A stretch of 64,000 nt of DNA from NCBI GenBank assembly GCA_905178155.1, contig CAJINV010000014.1:2327923-2391922 (forward strand). The letters run 5' to 3'. Source of the DNA: Amoebophrya sp. A120 (taxonomy: Eukaryota > Sar > Dinophyceae > Syndiniales > Amoebophryaceae). Of this stretch, positions 10,148 through 21,600 are shown in pieces (positions within the stretch are counted from its first letter, which is position 1; each line of letters opens with the position of its first letter). The position numbers were made by a program, and so were the translations under genes. The notes under the pieces were generated by a model. It was given only the letters and a program-made list of their open reading frames with translations. It did not search any database and had not been told where the DNA came from.

Positions 10148-13100
10148 GAGGAGGAGGAGGAAACCTCTATAGTAAGCTTCTATCTACTAGTCTATTACTT
10201 TCTTAAGCTTAACTATAGGACATAGTTCTGGTATCGACAAGCCGAGCTGGAAATAGATCGGTAAAGGTGGGCAAATAGTCCTTCCGGGTGTGCAAAACCT
10301 AGGACTTCAGTGCCACCCATTGTCTTCCTTTTTCCGCTCGAGGCCCGATACCGAGTCTGTACTGCGATCGCCCCACCCGACCCAGCTGCTGCATGCTCAG
10401 TGGCTCTCTGGACCTGTTTGTATCTGGACACGTATACTGGAGAGTTTCGGGTTTGTGGCGCTGGAGCGACAACCGGTTGGTGACCTAAGGCCCGTACCCG
10501 GAGTGCCCAGACGCCACACCTGTTCGACGAGAGGATGTGAGCCACTGCGCGAGGACGTAGTAATGAGGGGCAACCGCAACAGAGTTACCTGTAGGCTGAA
10601 GCCCGCAGCGAGGGTTCGTCGATCCCCCCGCTGTTGTGGTGAACGAGTACAAAGAGTTCTACCTGCGCCCGGCCGGGGCCATCGGCGTAGGTTGCACTTG
10701 GTTTTGCAACCAGCAAGAGTGTGTTTTTGAGTTTTGATATCCGGATTTCCTCGCAGGACACGAAGCACTCATAACGAAACTACGAAAGAACAGAAGTGGC
10801 ACCTCCTCCGGACAGACGCAGGCGCCGCTCCTCTAGTAGAAGTCTTACGCGGGCTGCGTCTGCCACGACCTGCTTTGTGTTTTGGGTGCTGCGCTTCCGT
10901 GTAGTACTTCTTTCTTTATTTTTTTTTTTTTCTTGCGCTCTATTTTTACGCGACGGGACCTAGAAATTTTGAGTGGGCATCAGCTGTACTCTTCTTTGCG
11001 ATTTTTGTCCTTTTCTTCTGTGACGATGGTGCCCGTATTTGGCGTCTTCGTACTTTTCGGTGTGGAAACTCAGACGGAAAACTTCTCTGTGTGTTCGTAC
11101 TCCCGCTGCGGCCATCCCGGATGCCGTGCGTCACCAGTGTGATTGGAAATGCGTAGTTCCGCTCCTCCCGCACCAACACCCTACGCACCCCGCTCATGTG
11201 ACGCACTTTCTCCTTCCTGCTCGCTGCTACGTTGGAGCTTTTTACTGAGGTGTAACTGTTTCATTTTTGTTTTTTATATTTTTGTTTCTTCGTTTTGAAC
11301 GTGAGCTGCTATGGTGTGAAAGATGTTTGCGCGTGTCCTGACTGACTGGTCTTAACTGAATGAAGCCTACTTAGAAGAGTACTACTGGAAGACTACATGA
11401 ACATAAAATATCTAGCGCGATCAAGTAACTATGCTATTCCGTACTCTTTACTTCGGTCCGGGAAACCTTCGCACCTTTCCGAACTTCGGTAGGGAATTAC
11501 CTCCCCCGACTGCCCCAACACCGGGGGGTTTCTTCGTCTGCTGCAAATCGCTCCGAATCTCGTAGCTCTGTGTCGCCTTTTTCGCCAGACCGGCAAACAG
11601 GTGCACATCTTCGGGTTGCACTCGTAGCAGGCGCTCCCGCCTTGATTCGCCTCCTCTTCCTAGACCATGTCCACCCACGGCACTAGCCTCGCTAGCGCCT
11701 TGTGATTCGGCACGACCGAGTCCAATTTCAACTGCTCTTTTTCTTCTTTCGGCTGCTCCGATGTGTCCCGCTGCACGTTCTCCCGGATCGCTTTGCGTAG
11801 CGATTCTGGTAGTATTCCCGGTTGGTTTTCAGATGTCGTTTCAAGATAGGTCAGCACTTTGCGTGTCATTTGCGTGCTTTTTAGTATTTCGCATCGCTGT
11901 TTCATACTCGTTATTTTTGGCAGGCCGAAGCACTTCTCTCTTGCTTCTACAAAATCTGCTTGCTGGCATTCATACAAAAGGTGGTCGGTGGTCGGCAAAG
12001 CTTTCTTATCACAGTATTGGCATTTCATGCCTGTTAGGTGCGGCCTTTTTGTGTTGTGTTCGAGCTTTCCCATTCCTAGGAATCCTTTTTTCGCTGTCCC
12101 CATCCATAATGCAAACATAATAGCGTCTATATACTGCGGACGCTTTTCTTCTGTTTTGTATTCCCGCATGCAAAAAGCTCGCCGCTTCAGGTATGGGTGA
12201 CATTTTGTGCTGCCTAGAAGCTTGCTTTTCGTTCTTTCCTGTACTAGTCGGCGGAGCAGGTTCACTGTCGCGTCCTTTTTGTAGAAGGGCCTCTGTAGTT
12301 CTTTTCCCTTGTTGTGGTCTAGGCCTCTTGTGGCCATCGCGTCTGCAAAATCATTATAGTAGTTCGCCAGATGTGAGGGCGTCCACCTGAAGACGAACTC
12401 GCACCCTGGCGCAGAAACTTTTTCAAGCTCTTCCAGCTCTCGCACGAGCTTGATTGTCATGACATTACTCCGGTCCCGGAAAGCCTTCATCGCCTGCAGG
12501 AGCCCGTTGTTGTCAACGAAGAAAACGTGCTTGGTTATTGTCTTCAGCCACTGTGGATCGGAGTGGGCCCGTAACGTTTTGACGTGGTTCAGCAGGCCGT
12601 AGCACTCCCCGTCAAACGAGTCCGGGTCTGTCGTCTCCTCTGGATCACCTATTTCTGACTCAATGCAACAACAACTTACCACGATCGGCGCAGGGCGTCG
12701 CCCCTGCTGTGCGGTGCGGTGCCAAGAGGCACCGCCCCCGCTCCCTCGTTCGAACTTTGCTCCCCCGTCCGTGTACGACGCCACCGTCTGCTTCTCGCGC
12801 AATAGGGAGCGCGTTACCTGTTCGTTCTTTTGCGAGATTTCAAGTCTTACCTTATCTTTCTCCTCACGATCATCCAGCCTGCCTGGATCTGGTACATCAA
12901 AATCTGCGGCAACCTGACGCATCGGCAGCACCGTAATCCTATTCACACCCCTCCAGTATTGCCGCCCTACCTGTAAGCTTTTTGCTGCTTGTGCTAAGTC
13001 GCGATACTCATCACTCAGTGCTATTCTATTCATTCTGCATGACCAGGCTTCGTTGCACCGCCCCCAGAGCGGGTTTTCGTGTGTTGTAGTTGCGCAGATC

Positions 13101-13535
13101 GGGTCCTCCAAGTCCCACGTTGCAAAAATGTCTGGTAGCTCGTCTAGCTCGTTCTCGCTCCCCTCCTGTGTCTGGGGAGCGACCTGCTGCCCCTCGCCTG
13201 CTGCTGCGACCGCTGGGGAGGATTCCGACAAGGGGGGGACGGGGGGAAACGCTTCCGCGTCCCGTGACATCTCTGGCGAAGGTCGCGCGGGCGGAGTGTC
13301 CTCCTCGTCTAGGTAGAAGGGCCACAAGTCCAGAGCGGCGCCTTTGTAAAACACCATAAGAGCGTCTGTTAGTATGTTATCGATAGGGCTCGCGAGGCCC
13401 GTGGCGCTGTACATCAGGAAGTTGCTGCAGTTCCGCGGGATATTCAGACGCTGTTTTATCTGAGACGCAAAAGTCTTTGCTACTTCTTTCTTTGCTGAAG
13501 TCGTGAAAAAAGGAAACGGCACGACTGAGATCGAC
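10148..13535 (-). mobile_element. 5'-truncated LINE-type (non-LTR) retrotransposon
   Basis: The element reads on the minus strand between two identical 19-bp direct repeats. Its 3' end, at 10148-10162, is a short (TCC)n microsatellite on the coding strand instead of poly(A), as in several non-LTR clades. Its 5' end at 13535 falls inside the ORF, so the reverse transcriptase and endonuclease regions are missing: typical 5' truncation by incomplete target-primed reverse transcription. It holds the RNase H/zinc-knuckle ORF (11660-13522) and about 1.5 kb of 3' sequence (10148-11659) in which I see no domain. The intact ORF and identical TSDs suggest a fairly recent insertion. Confidence 0.8.
11660..13522 (-). 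CDS. LINE ORF2 C-terminal part: RNase H domain plus zinc knuckle (partial)
   Basis: Open frame of 620 residues whose first codon is a non-ATG, consistent with a truncated polyprotein. An RNase H fold is visible by its acidic residues: YTDGGAKFERGSGGGASW (first Asp), DGECYGLLNHVKTL (Glu), HVFFVDNNGLLQAM (Asp), and RWTPSHLANYYNDFADAMA with the late His and Asp. Near residue 500 is a C-x2-C-x9-H-x4-C knuckle (CQYCDKK...DHLLYEC), the usual ending of RT-RNase H non-LTR elements. RNase H would remove the RNA template during second-strand synthesis. No reverse transcriptase motif (such as a YxDD box) is present upstream, so the copy cannot be autonomous. It is not a host gene as far as can be seen. 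Confidence 0.78.
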   Translation of the reverse strand: MPFPFFTTSAKKEVAKTFASQIKQRLNIPRNCSNFLMYSATGLASPIDNILTDALMVFYKGAALDLWPFYLDEEDTPPARPSPEMSRDAEAFPPVPPLSESSPAVAAAGEGQQVAPQTQEGSENELDELPDIFATWDLEDPICATTTHENPLWGRCNEAWSCRMNRIALSDEYRDLAQAAKSLQVGRQYWRGVNRITVLPMRQVAADFDVPDPGRLDDREEKDKVRLEISQKNEQVTRSLLREKQTVASYTDGGAKFERGSGGGASWHRTAQQGRRPAPIVVSCCCIESEIGDPEETTDPDSFDGECYGLLNHVKTLRAHSDPQWLKTITKHVFFVDNNGLLQAMKAFRDRSNVMTIKLVRELEELEKVSAPGCEFVFRWTPSHLANYYNDFADAMATRGLDHNKGKELQRPFYKKDATVNLLRRLVQERTKSKLLGSTKCHPYLKRRAFCMREYKTEEKRPQYIDAIMFALWMGTAKKGFLGMGKLEHNTKRPHLTGMKCQYCDKKALPTTDHLLYECQQADFVEAREKCFGLPKITSMKQRCEILKSTQMTRKVLTYLETTSENQPGILPESLRKAIRENVQRDTSEQPKEEKEQLKLDSVVPNHKALARLVPWVDMV

Positions 13536-13554
13536 GAGTGCTATCCTTTTGAAG
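13536..13554. repeat. Right copy of 19-bp LINE target-site duplication
   Basis: GAGTGCTATCCTTTTGAAG, identical to 10129-10147, marking the 5' (truncated) side of the minus-strand LINE. Confidence 0.85.
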
Positions 13555-14821
13555 ATGATCTTGGAAGCGTCGGGATCGCATTTTGTCCGAGCGTGTCTTT
13601 TTGTACGTATTTCTTTGCGTTGACATCATGATTTTTTTTATGTGGATCATCATGACAAACCAATAATATAAATATTTACTACGATGATCATCTTGTTGTA
13701 CATGATCGCACTACCTCCATTGCGTCTGGTTACCTCCTTGTCACATGCACGCCTCCTTGTCACATGGTACATTGATCGCACTAGCTCCTTGTCACATGCA
13801 CAGTGCCGCATCTCTTGGCCTTGGGCCGTCGCCGTTGTGATCTTTGCATTAGCATTATTGTTCTGCTCTGTTCATCTTCCCGCTCGTTGCATGATTATAC
13901 ACGAGTCATAGTGTGTAGGGGATGTTTCATCAAGGACATCATGACGCACGTCTTGTTTCATGAAGGACAGCACCATACACGCTTCCCATTGCGTGTTGGA
14001 CACCATGCACCACGATGACGACGAGCCATCTCCCTGCTCCCATCAGCTCAACAAAGAAATCACCATGTGCGCTTGTTACAGAGTGAGCAATCAAACCTCA
14101 AACAAATGCGTTTTGCTTTTGGTTGATGGCGTTTCTATGTATATTAATTAATATTTGATAAGTGCCACTTCTTCGCTTTCTTTCTTTTGAAGGCAGCTAC
14201 AAGAATTTTGAACCTACTGCCACGAGAATTTCTTCTCAATTCAGTTGGCAGCGGCGGTCACTGCAAATAACTAGAAAGCATCAAGCCAAAACTCACCTAA
14301 GCGGGTAAGTTCATGCTGAGTGTTGTATCATCTGTGCCTGCTCCTGCAAATGTTTGTTTGTCTCTGTTCATGCGTCAAGGTGGGAACGCGTTTAGTCATC
14401 TTTTTTCCTAGCGCTACTTCAATAAAACTCCGCTGTTGAGACTTTACCCCGCTGAAAAAAAGAACTGGCACTTGTGGACCTGCTTCAAAAATGGAACTAC
14501 CCCGTCGCTACAAAGCTCCTGGCACTAAGTGCTAAAAAGTCTTATTTTTTTAATAGTCTTTTTGTTTTTCTTTGTCTTTCCGCCTCGACGCCAAAATCTA
14601 GAAGATCATTGTACACAGTTAGAATGGAATAGAAATAAAAATAATAAATGAAAAACGAGATATATAGCAAAACCAAAACACGTGATGGCCTGCCGCGTTT
14701 CCCACCACTGCAGCTACCGGCAAACAACGGCTGGTGGCTTTAAGCCATCAACAAACAATATGTAACAAAGCGCGAGCACTGCTGCTACAACGTTGACGCT
14801 CTACGTATTATAGCAACTACT
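13555..14821. other. Spacer with short imperfect direct repeats
   Basis: No gene recognised. At about 13700-13800 the unit CTCCTTGTCACATGCAC or close variants occurs three times, with GATCGCACTA occurring twice. The rest is AT-rich and probably holds the 3' UTR of the membrane protein gene that ends at 14822. Confidence 0.45.
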
Positions 14822-17171
14822 TCACACTCCACGCGACCCCCAGCAGGTCAGCCTGATCTCACTGCTCGCCCGGACCGGCAGTGTGCAGTAGTCCAGCGAC
14901 AAAGCCCGGGTCTCGATCGACTCCCGCTCCGTCCCCATGTTGGTGATGTCGGCAACCGCCGTGTGATAGACGCTAAATGTCGAAAACAGCAAAGTTTCCG
15001 CGAACTCCATGCCCGGCCGGACGTACCACTTCATATTGTCGGCTTGCCCCTGGGAAAGTTCGTCCTCGTTCAAGAACCTTTGGGAGTACGCGCCTGTCGC
15101 GTTGAGCGGAATGGAGGACAGGTCCAGAACCGCGAGCGGGTACTTGATCGCGAACGGCTTCGACAAATCCTTATCAGCAGGCCTTGTTACGTTCATCCAC
15201 AAGTTGTAAGCGTCATGCACTCTGACGCGGGACCAGAAGCATCCCCACTTCGCGATCGTGTGTTCCGCCAGCAGATTTCCGTCCAGCAGTTTGGTAAAAA
15301 AAGCCGTGACCTTGGACCAGTACGGGGATATTGGCTGCGCCGCGGGGTCAAAGACCCAAGCGGGCAGCGTGGAGTTTGCACCGCCTGCTCTGCTGAAGAT
15401 TCTCCGGAAGAGCGTTTTCAACTCCTGCACAAAATCCGCCGCGGTTTGCGAAGTGGGCAAAGTGCCCTTCTCCCAGCGTCCCAAAAGCGTCAAGTACCCA
15501 ACAAGAATGATTCTGTCGGTAGATTGTGACTTTGCGTCGCCGCTGACCACCTGCGGGGACACGACATATTTCGTCACGTGCTCGAGGTCCGAATCGGTCA
15601 AGTTGCAAGTTGCCTTTGCGACATCGTTCACAAGATCGCCCGATTCTAGTAGTGGACTCAGCAACGGTGCCTGCAGTCCGGACGCCAGCAAAATGGATAA
15701 ATATCCCAGCACGGAGAATTTTCCGCCGTAGCTCATGTTGGGCAGGTCCGGCAACAGTTTCCAAACCGGCTTCACCTCCTCCGAAAGGCCCTGCATGGTC
15801 ACATCGGTGTGCACGAAGGTCAACGGAACCATCCCATTGTCGACCGCGGGGGCCCCGGTCTTCGCGCTGCCGGAGCGGTGCCGACTGTCCACGATCACAG
15901 TGGCGCGCTTCAAGTTCGCGGCTGCGACCGCAGTTTGCAGCTTGTCAAACAAAGCCTTGAAACTCTTTCGATTCGCGGCCGCGTCCTTCTCCAAGCTCGC
16001 ACTCGGTGATTGCCACCCATTGATTCCATTGGTTTGGTCCAAGTTCGCGATTTTTGCAGCGTGCGCCAACTGCTTGTTCCAGATTTTGTGCGACAGATTT
16101 GTCTCCTCCAGGTTTAGACTCGGGGCACTGGACGTCAACTTTTCGACGATTTTCTGAGTAACCAGAGCGCGCCACGTGGTCGAGTCGGGTAGCGTGTGCA
16201 ACTTGTCGGCCGGCCAATTCTCCAGCAATTTCCGAAACGAGGCTGCCTGCTGAGGAGCTCCTCCCGCCGGGTCTTGTTGTTGGCTGAAGTCCTCCGGCTG
16301 AATAAAGGCGCAACCCTTCGCTTGGTACTGGCTCACCGCCTGCCTTCTTTTTTCCTCATCCAGCAAGCTGAACGGCTGCCCGTTCAGCGTCATGCTGGTC
16401 ATACGCTGGGTCTTTGGGTCGTAAACCGGGTTGTTGTTCTCATCAAATTTGCCTGAGTTCTTCAAATTAATCTGCGCCCGCTCCTGCTGGCCCGCGAGGT
16501 TGTTCCAGTCCGGCTCGGCTTCCTTATTCCAGACGAAGAGGTAGAGAAGCAGGGGGGCTAATCCTAGAACGAGAACCACAGAAACTACGACGATAATCGT
16601 CGTGATCAAACAACAACTCTTCTTCTTCTTCTTCTCCTCCTCAGCCCTTTGGAGGCTGGAATCCTCAGTAGGATGTAGGATTACGGCCAACTGCGCGCTG
16701 ACTGATGTCAGGCGAGTTGTGCGATTACCACAAGAGAGAAGGAACGGGCTACGAGTTTATCTTGAGCGATAACTAGGAAAGAAAACGCCGGGGGATCGGA
16801 TCCGACACATCTGCAACACGTCACGAGCGTGAGCAGGGAGGAGCACGATGCTCAAAGTAATTCTTGTCCTTTTTTCCTTCCTATTTCATGGCTTTGAAGT
16901 GCGTGACTGTTCAAGTTCTTACAACGCGACGCACGTACGCAGTGATCTCGTTTCACATCTCTGACAACGCGTTTCTTTCACAGCTCTTGCACTCGCTTAA
17001 ACTCGGCGTTTGTGTCATCTTTGTTTGTGCTAACTCTTCTGAGTAAGGTGGCGAACACAGTTACATAGGATAGACCAGAGGCTCGCGCTCTCCTTGTTGT
17101 TCATAGTGCCCGGGGGGCCCAGCCGGTTGCTGGTGGGCATAGACGACCTGGTTGCCTGGATGGACGGACAT
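14822..17171 (-). CDS. Single-pass (type II-like) membrane protein of unknown function (660 aa)
   Basis: Two exons, 17171-17065 and 16697-14822, joined across a GT-AG intron (16698-17064; donor GTAACT). The large exon alone has no ATG at its start; joining the small upstream exon supplies MSVHPGNQVV... and keeps the frame, giving 660 residues. A Lys-rich stretch (EEEKKKKKSCC) precedes a strong hydrophobic segment at about residues 62-90 (LITTIIVVVSVVLVLGLAPL), with no cleavable signal peptide, so the 560-residue remainder is probably lumenal or extracellular. NxS/T sites are present (NMS, NLT, NST, NVT, NAT). No enzyme motif was recognised. Surface or endomembrane location is inferred. Confidence 0.78.
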
Positions 17172-18669
17172 TTTTGTGCTTTTTGAGAGCCGGTAGGGTG
17201 AAGAGATACAGAATGTGAATGTGAATGAAATGGGTAGCCAACAAATAAACTGTCAACAAAACCAAAACTGAAAACTCGAATTGAGTTCGTCGTACAAACC
17301 AGCAGGATAAAAATGACGTAGGCGATCAAAGCAGTTGCTTCAAAACAAAAAACAAAAAGTACGTATTTGCTTCTAATTCTCAAATAACAGTGCTGAAAAT
17401 GCTCGTCAAAACCTTCAACTTGGGGTTGGCTGATGCTTCAAGAATGTACCAAAAAATGACTTTCACGTGGTGTTTCTTTTATGTAAAATGCGTGTTCGTA
17501 TTTCGTTATCCTTATCGTCGTTGCAGTGCGCAACTTATTTCATTCTGTCATCATTTGTTATTTGACATGATAGATCCTGGCGGTCGTTACGCCTGCAATT
17601 TATTAGATGATCTCGTCAACACATAGCTCTGGTGCAGGTGCTTCTGGCGTCATGATCATGAAGGTGCATTTCATTTTTAACAAAGGAACTTTTTACAAAG
17701 AGTCGTACGCACCATGGATTGGGGAGGGGGTGCGCATACTGGCATTTTTGAAGATCAGTAGTAGAGCAAATCGCACTTGCAGAAGGAGCAGAGGACAGGC
17801 ATGTAACACCGATGAAGATCATGATCATTTGTGACCTTACACTTCTTCGCGAAGGCGTCAACAACGAATGTTTCGCCGCATTGGCAAGGAATAACTCTGC
17901 TCCTCGGAAGGAAGAAACGTTTTCCGTGCTTCTGCTTCTCAATAATTACCACGCAACCTATTTTCCACCTGATCCAAATCTTCCTCTATCTCCACCAAAT
18001 CGAGATCTCTATTTGTGATTATCAAGATCTACATTTTGATTTGATTTGGTCATATTTAATATCTATTATGCCATAGGCATGCGCAGGCGTCATTCCGTCA
18101 CGATAAAGAGGACGCGACCGCAGCGAGTGAGTATTTGTTTCCGCAGATCCAGATGTTCTTGCCTGTCTTCAAAACTACAACCGAGAACTGCTCATTGATA
18201 GCACACGCATTCCAAAACTTGGTTGCTACTAGTACCGATACGATACTGTCAGATTCTGAACGGTAGGTACGAACACCAAGAACAAGAGTCGCAACTGCTT
18301 GACTGTGGGAAAACGTCCAATACCAAGCGAAAGAGAGAACCGATGCCGACCGAACGCCTCGGCATGATACGAAAACGGAGTTTAATAACTACGGTGTCCA
18401 TGATGTATCGACAATCACATTCTGCATCTGTAATTTGGAGGTTCCTCTGCTTCTACTAGCCGTATGTAGCGATTCTCGTAGTAGTTTCTCAAAAAAAAAA
18501 CTAACTTCTACTACACGACACTAAGCACCGTAATTGAGGTTCCAATATCGCTCATGACCAGCAGCATCTTCAAATCAAAATCACAAAAATTCCATCCAGG
18601 GCTGGTTCTCGGTCGAATGATGAAGATACTAATCGTGATCATCATCTTCACATTAAATTATAACTCCGT
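17172..18669. other. Spacer, 1.5 kb, no gene recognised
   Basis: AT-rich sequence between the membrane protein start and the stop of the 1909-residue protein. Short open frames on both strands lack splice context and look random. No introner TIRs seen. Confidence 0.5.
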
Positions 18670-21600
18670 TTATGCAAACAAACTGCTATTCAACAACGAC
18701 TTTCTCTCCACACTGGTGCTGCACTTTTCGTTTTCTTGCACAAGCTTCAAGTGGTCGTTACTCAAACTGTTCGGCGGCCGCTCCACACATCGCGTCCGTC
18801 GGCTGAAAGGGTCTGACACGCGATCGCTAATTTGTTGGTCCCGAATTATATTGTGCTTGTGACAACTCGAGTTGTCGTGGTCAACGCCCGCGAGGGACGT
18901 TCTTGCCCGTGGAGGTGGGAAGAAGTTTGACCTTGTGAAGTTGTGGTAGCTGCTTGGTAGAGCAGGAACGACTGCAGCACTTCCACCAGGAGTCGCCGTT
19001 CTGATGCTGATACTATCTTGCAACGAGCCGCGCATCGTTGTTGTACTAGAAGCCGGTATTGACACGGACGCGGGCGTCACCACCGCGGGCGCCGCTGTGA
19101 AGATCGGAGTGCTCTTTCCAGGCACTGGCCGTGCTAGTCCTAGTGCTGCACTTTCTTGGTGTTGTTGTGGATGGTGCGAGAGGACCCTATCACTTTTGCC
19201 GGGACGAGTTGATGCTTGGTCGTAGCCACGCCTGTAAGCATTCGTATTGTAGTTCTCTGTGTCGTGGTTGAAATGCACCTTGGCCGCCGCTGCACTTTGA
19301 CGGCTCAAAATCTCATCAAAATTTCCGCTGGAGATGCTCCATTCCTCACTAGCGCTGTTCCTGTCTAAAGTATTTGTCATGCTTGCTGCCCCGGAAGCTC
19401 CAGCAGGCGGTAAAGCATTTTCATCAGACTGCGACAGATCCTTCTGCCCAGCTCGTAGTTGGTGTGCAGCTGGTTGTACCCCCGGAGGTCTCGCGACTTC
19501 CCGATCTCTCAAGTCCATGTGCAGCTCGCGGCCGAAAAGATTTTTCTGTTTTTTCAAGTTCATCGAGGAATTTAGTGTAGTACTCTCCTTGGTACTGATG
19601 TTTGTGTCTGCAAGAACGACGACATCTCCGACTCGACCCTGTCCTGGTATTAAAATCTGCTGTCTTGCCGTGGCGGTCCAGTTCGGTGGCTGCGGGAGGT
19701 GGTCTCTCGCCAGTGGTGTCGCACTGAGAATGCTACTGTGCTCCTCTACATCCAAGGTATAGCGTCCAGTTGTGCAGCCGGTGGGAAAAGATCTGTCAGG
19801 AAGTAGCTTCGGCCTGCTGCGAGAAGCCGCGGGAGCAGGACCTTGACCTTGTCCGTAATTCGAATTCCCCCGTGCAGGTTCTGGTAGGTGGAAAGTCTCA
19901 CTGGAGTTGTCGGCCAAACTAGACATCGAAATCTCACTCTTCGGGGAAGATTGACAGGACGAAGGTAGCCGCACGATGGGATAATCTTCATACAGCCCCT
20001 GCTGTTCACCGCGTCTGGTTTTCTTGTCACCAGCTGCAGCTGCCAATATCAAATTCGAGGGATTCTTATGTGGCGGTCTTGTTCGCTGTCTCGCCACCGG
20101 GGCGCCGGTTGCGGGTCGTTGTGCACTTCTAGTAGTTGTAGATGAAATTACACCAACGCCAGCAACTCCCGATGGAACAGACAAATGTGCTGGTCCCCTT
20201 CTCGGGCTCGGCTTGAACGGGGGCAGCACCGCGGGCGAGCCCTGCAACCGCTCACTATCGTCGAGCTTCTGCGGTTCCTTGGTCAGCTTCTTTCTGCTGT
20301 TTGTTGCGTCAGAGGTGGAGGAGGAGGACGTCGACGCTGTGGGGTTATTTACATCGCCGTTTCGAAGATTCGTGGTTCTGCCATCCAGGGTGAGTGAACC
20401 TAAAACTGCTGTTCCGTAAGTGTTTGGCGGCCTCGCTGGCGTGAGGATTAGCGCTGGCGGGGGTTGGAGGACAGGGGTTGTGTTGGCTTCTTTTTGACGA
20501 TGGTATCGTTGTGATGTACCGCCTTGTGCAGTAGAACCATCTAGACTACTACCCGGACGATGCTGCAGATTGCCACTCGAGTTCGATTTGTTGAGCTGGA
20601 GCATCTCATTGAAATTGCTCGACGTAACACTGTCCAGGGAGTAGTGGCCCTGGCCGCGACCTCCAGGGGCAAGAATTTGGGAAGATGAAGAAATCATCAC
20701 ACCTCCTTGTTCGTTGACGCGCAATTCCGGCACACCAAACCCATGTCCACCAGAAGATGAAACAGGTGGTGAGTTGCTCAAGCTGGTTGCGCTGTGGGAC
20801 GTCGTGTGGTTGTAGTCTTCGTGCGTACTCTCCTCCGCAGTGGTGTGCTGGTTTGAGTCGTGGTATACAGGAAAGTCGTCGTGGTTGGTACAGTTCTTAG
20901 AGGAATTTGCTGGCGGGAACACGACGAGGTGATCCCGTTCGACGTCGTGCTGTCGTGTTTCTTCGTTGGCGTTGTTCCCTGACTTATTCGCCCCCGAACT
21001 AGCAGAACACAACATGCCGGACACGCCTGACGACAGTGCCGATGCCGTGGACAGAGACCGCATCTGCGCTCTGGAAGACTCAATCTCCTTCAGTAATTGC
21101 TCTAACTCTTCCACCCGCAAACTGGTACGTGCAAAGGTGGAGTCCATATTGCCAAAATTGTTGTCAACGCTAGGTACAGCACCAAGTGCAGCAGATGTTG
21201 TGCAAGTAAGATCACGATCACCTCCCTGATGGTCGCGATCTTCGCCAGCACGTATCCCCGGAAACAGCCTCTTCAGTACCGTCAAAATATCAAGTGTAAA
21301 AATGTCTGGGTCTGGAAGATTCTGACACTTGGCATGCACGTTTTGCATGAGCCATGATGTCTGTGATGCATACTCTAGCAATACAGATTTTTTGAGGGCT
21401 TTCTGATGCTTCTTCCGCATGACAAATGCCTTCTCAGCGTAGCAAAAATTGCATTTCCTTTAGTACTGATGCAATACAGATTTTCTTGGAATCCAAATGC
21501 AGCATCACAAGTTGCATTCTTCCAGACTCAGACATTTTTACATTTGATACAAAAATGCCTTCTGTAACTCTCGGTTTTTCAAATGTTCTGTATCCACCTT

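Noticed and set aside
10213-11250. Possible separate gene in the LINE 3' region
   Set aside because: Frames are short and overlap on both strands, and the stretch lies between the LINE ORF and its (TCC)n tail and TSD, so it is best explained as the element's 3' sequence.
17030-17383. 117-codon minus-strand frame near the first exon of the 660-residue membrane protein
   Set aside because: Another frame in the same stretch begins with ATG at 17171 and splices in phase to the large exon, so this longer frame is a shadow.
21288-21420. Open frame starting MRKKHQKALKKSV... at the head of the third exon of the 1909-residue protein
   Set aside because: The first 45 or so codons lie inside introner B2; they read open by chance. 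The true frame comes from the exon upstream of B2.
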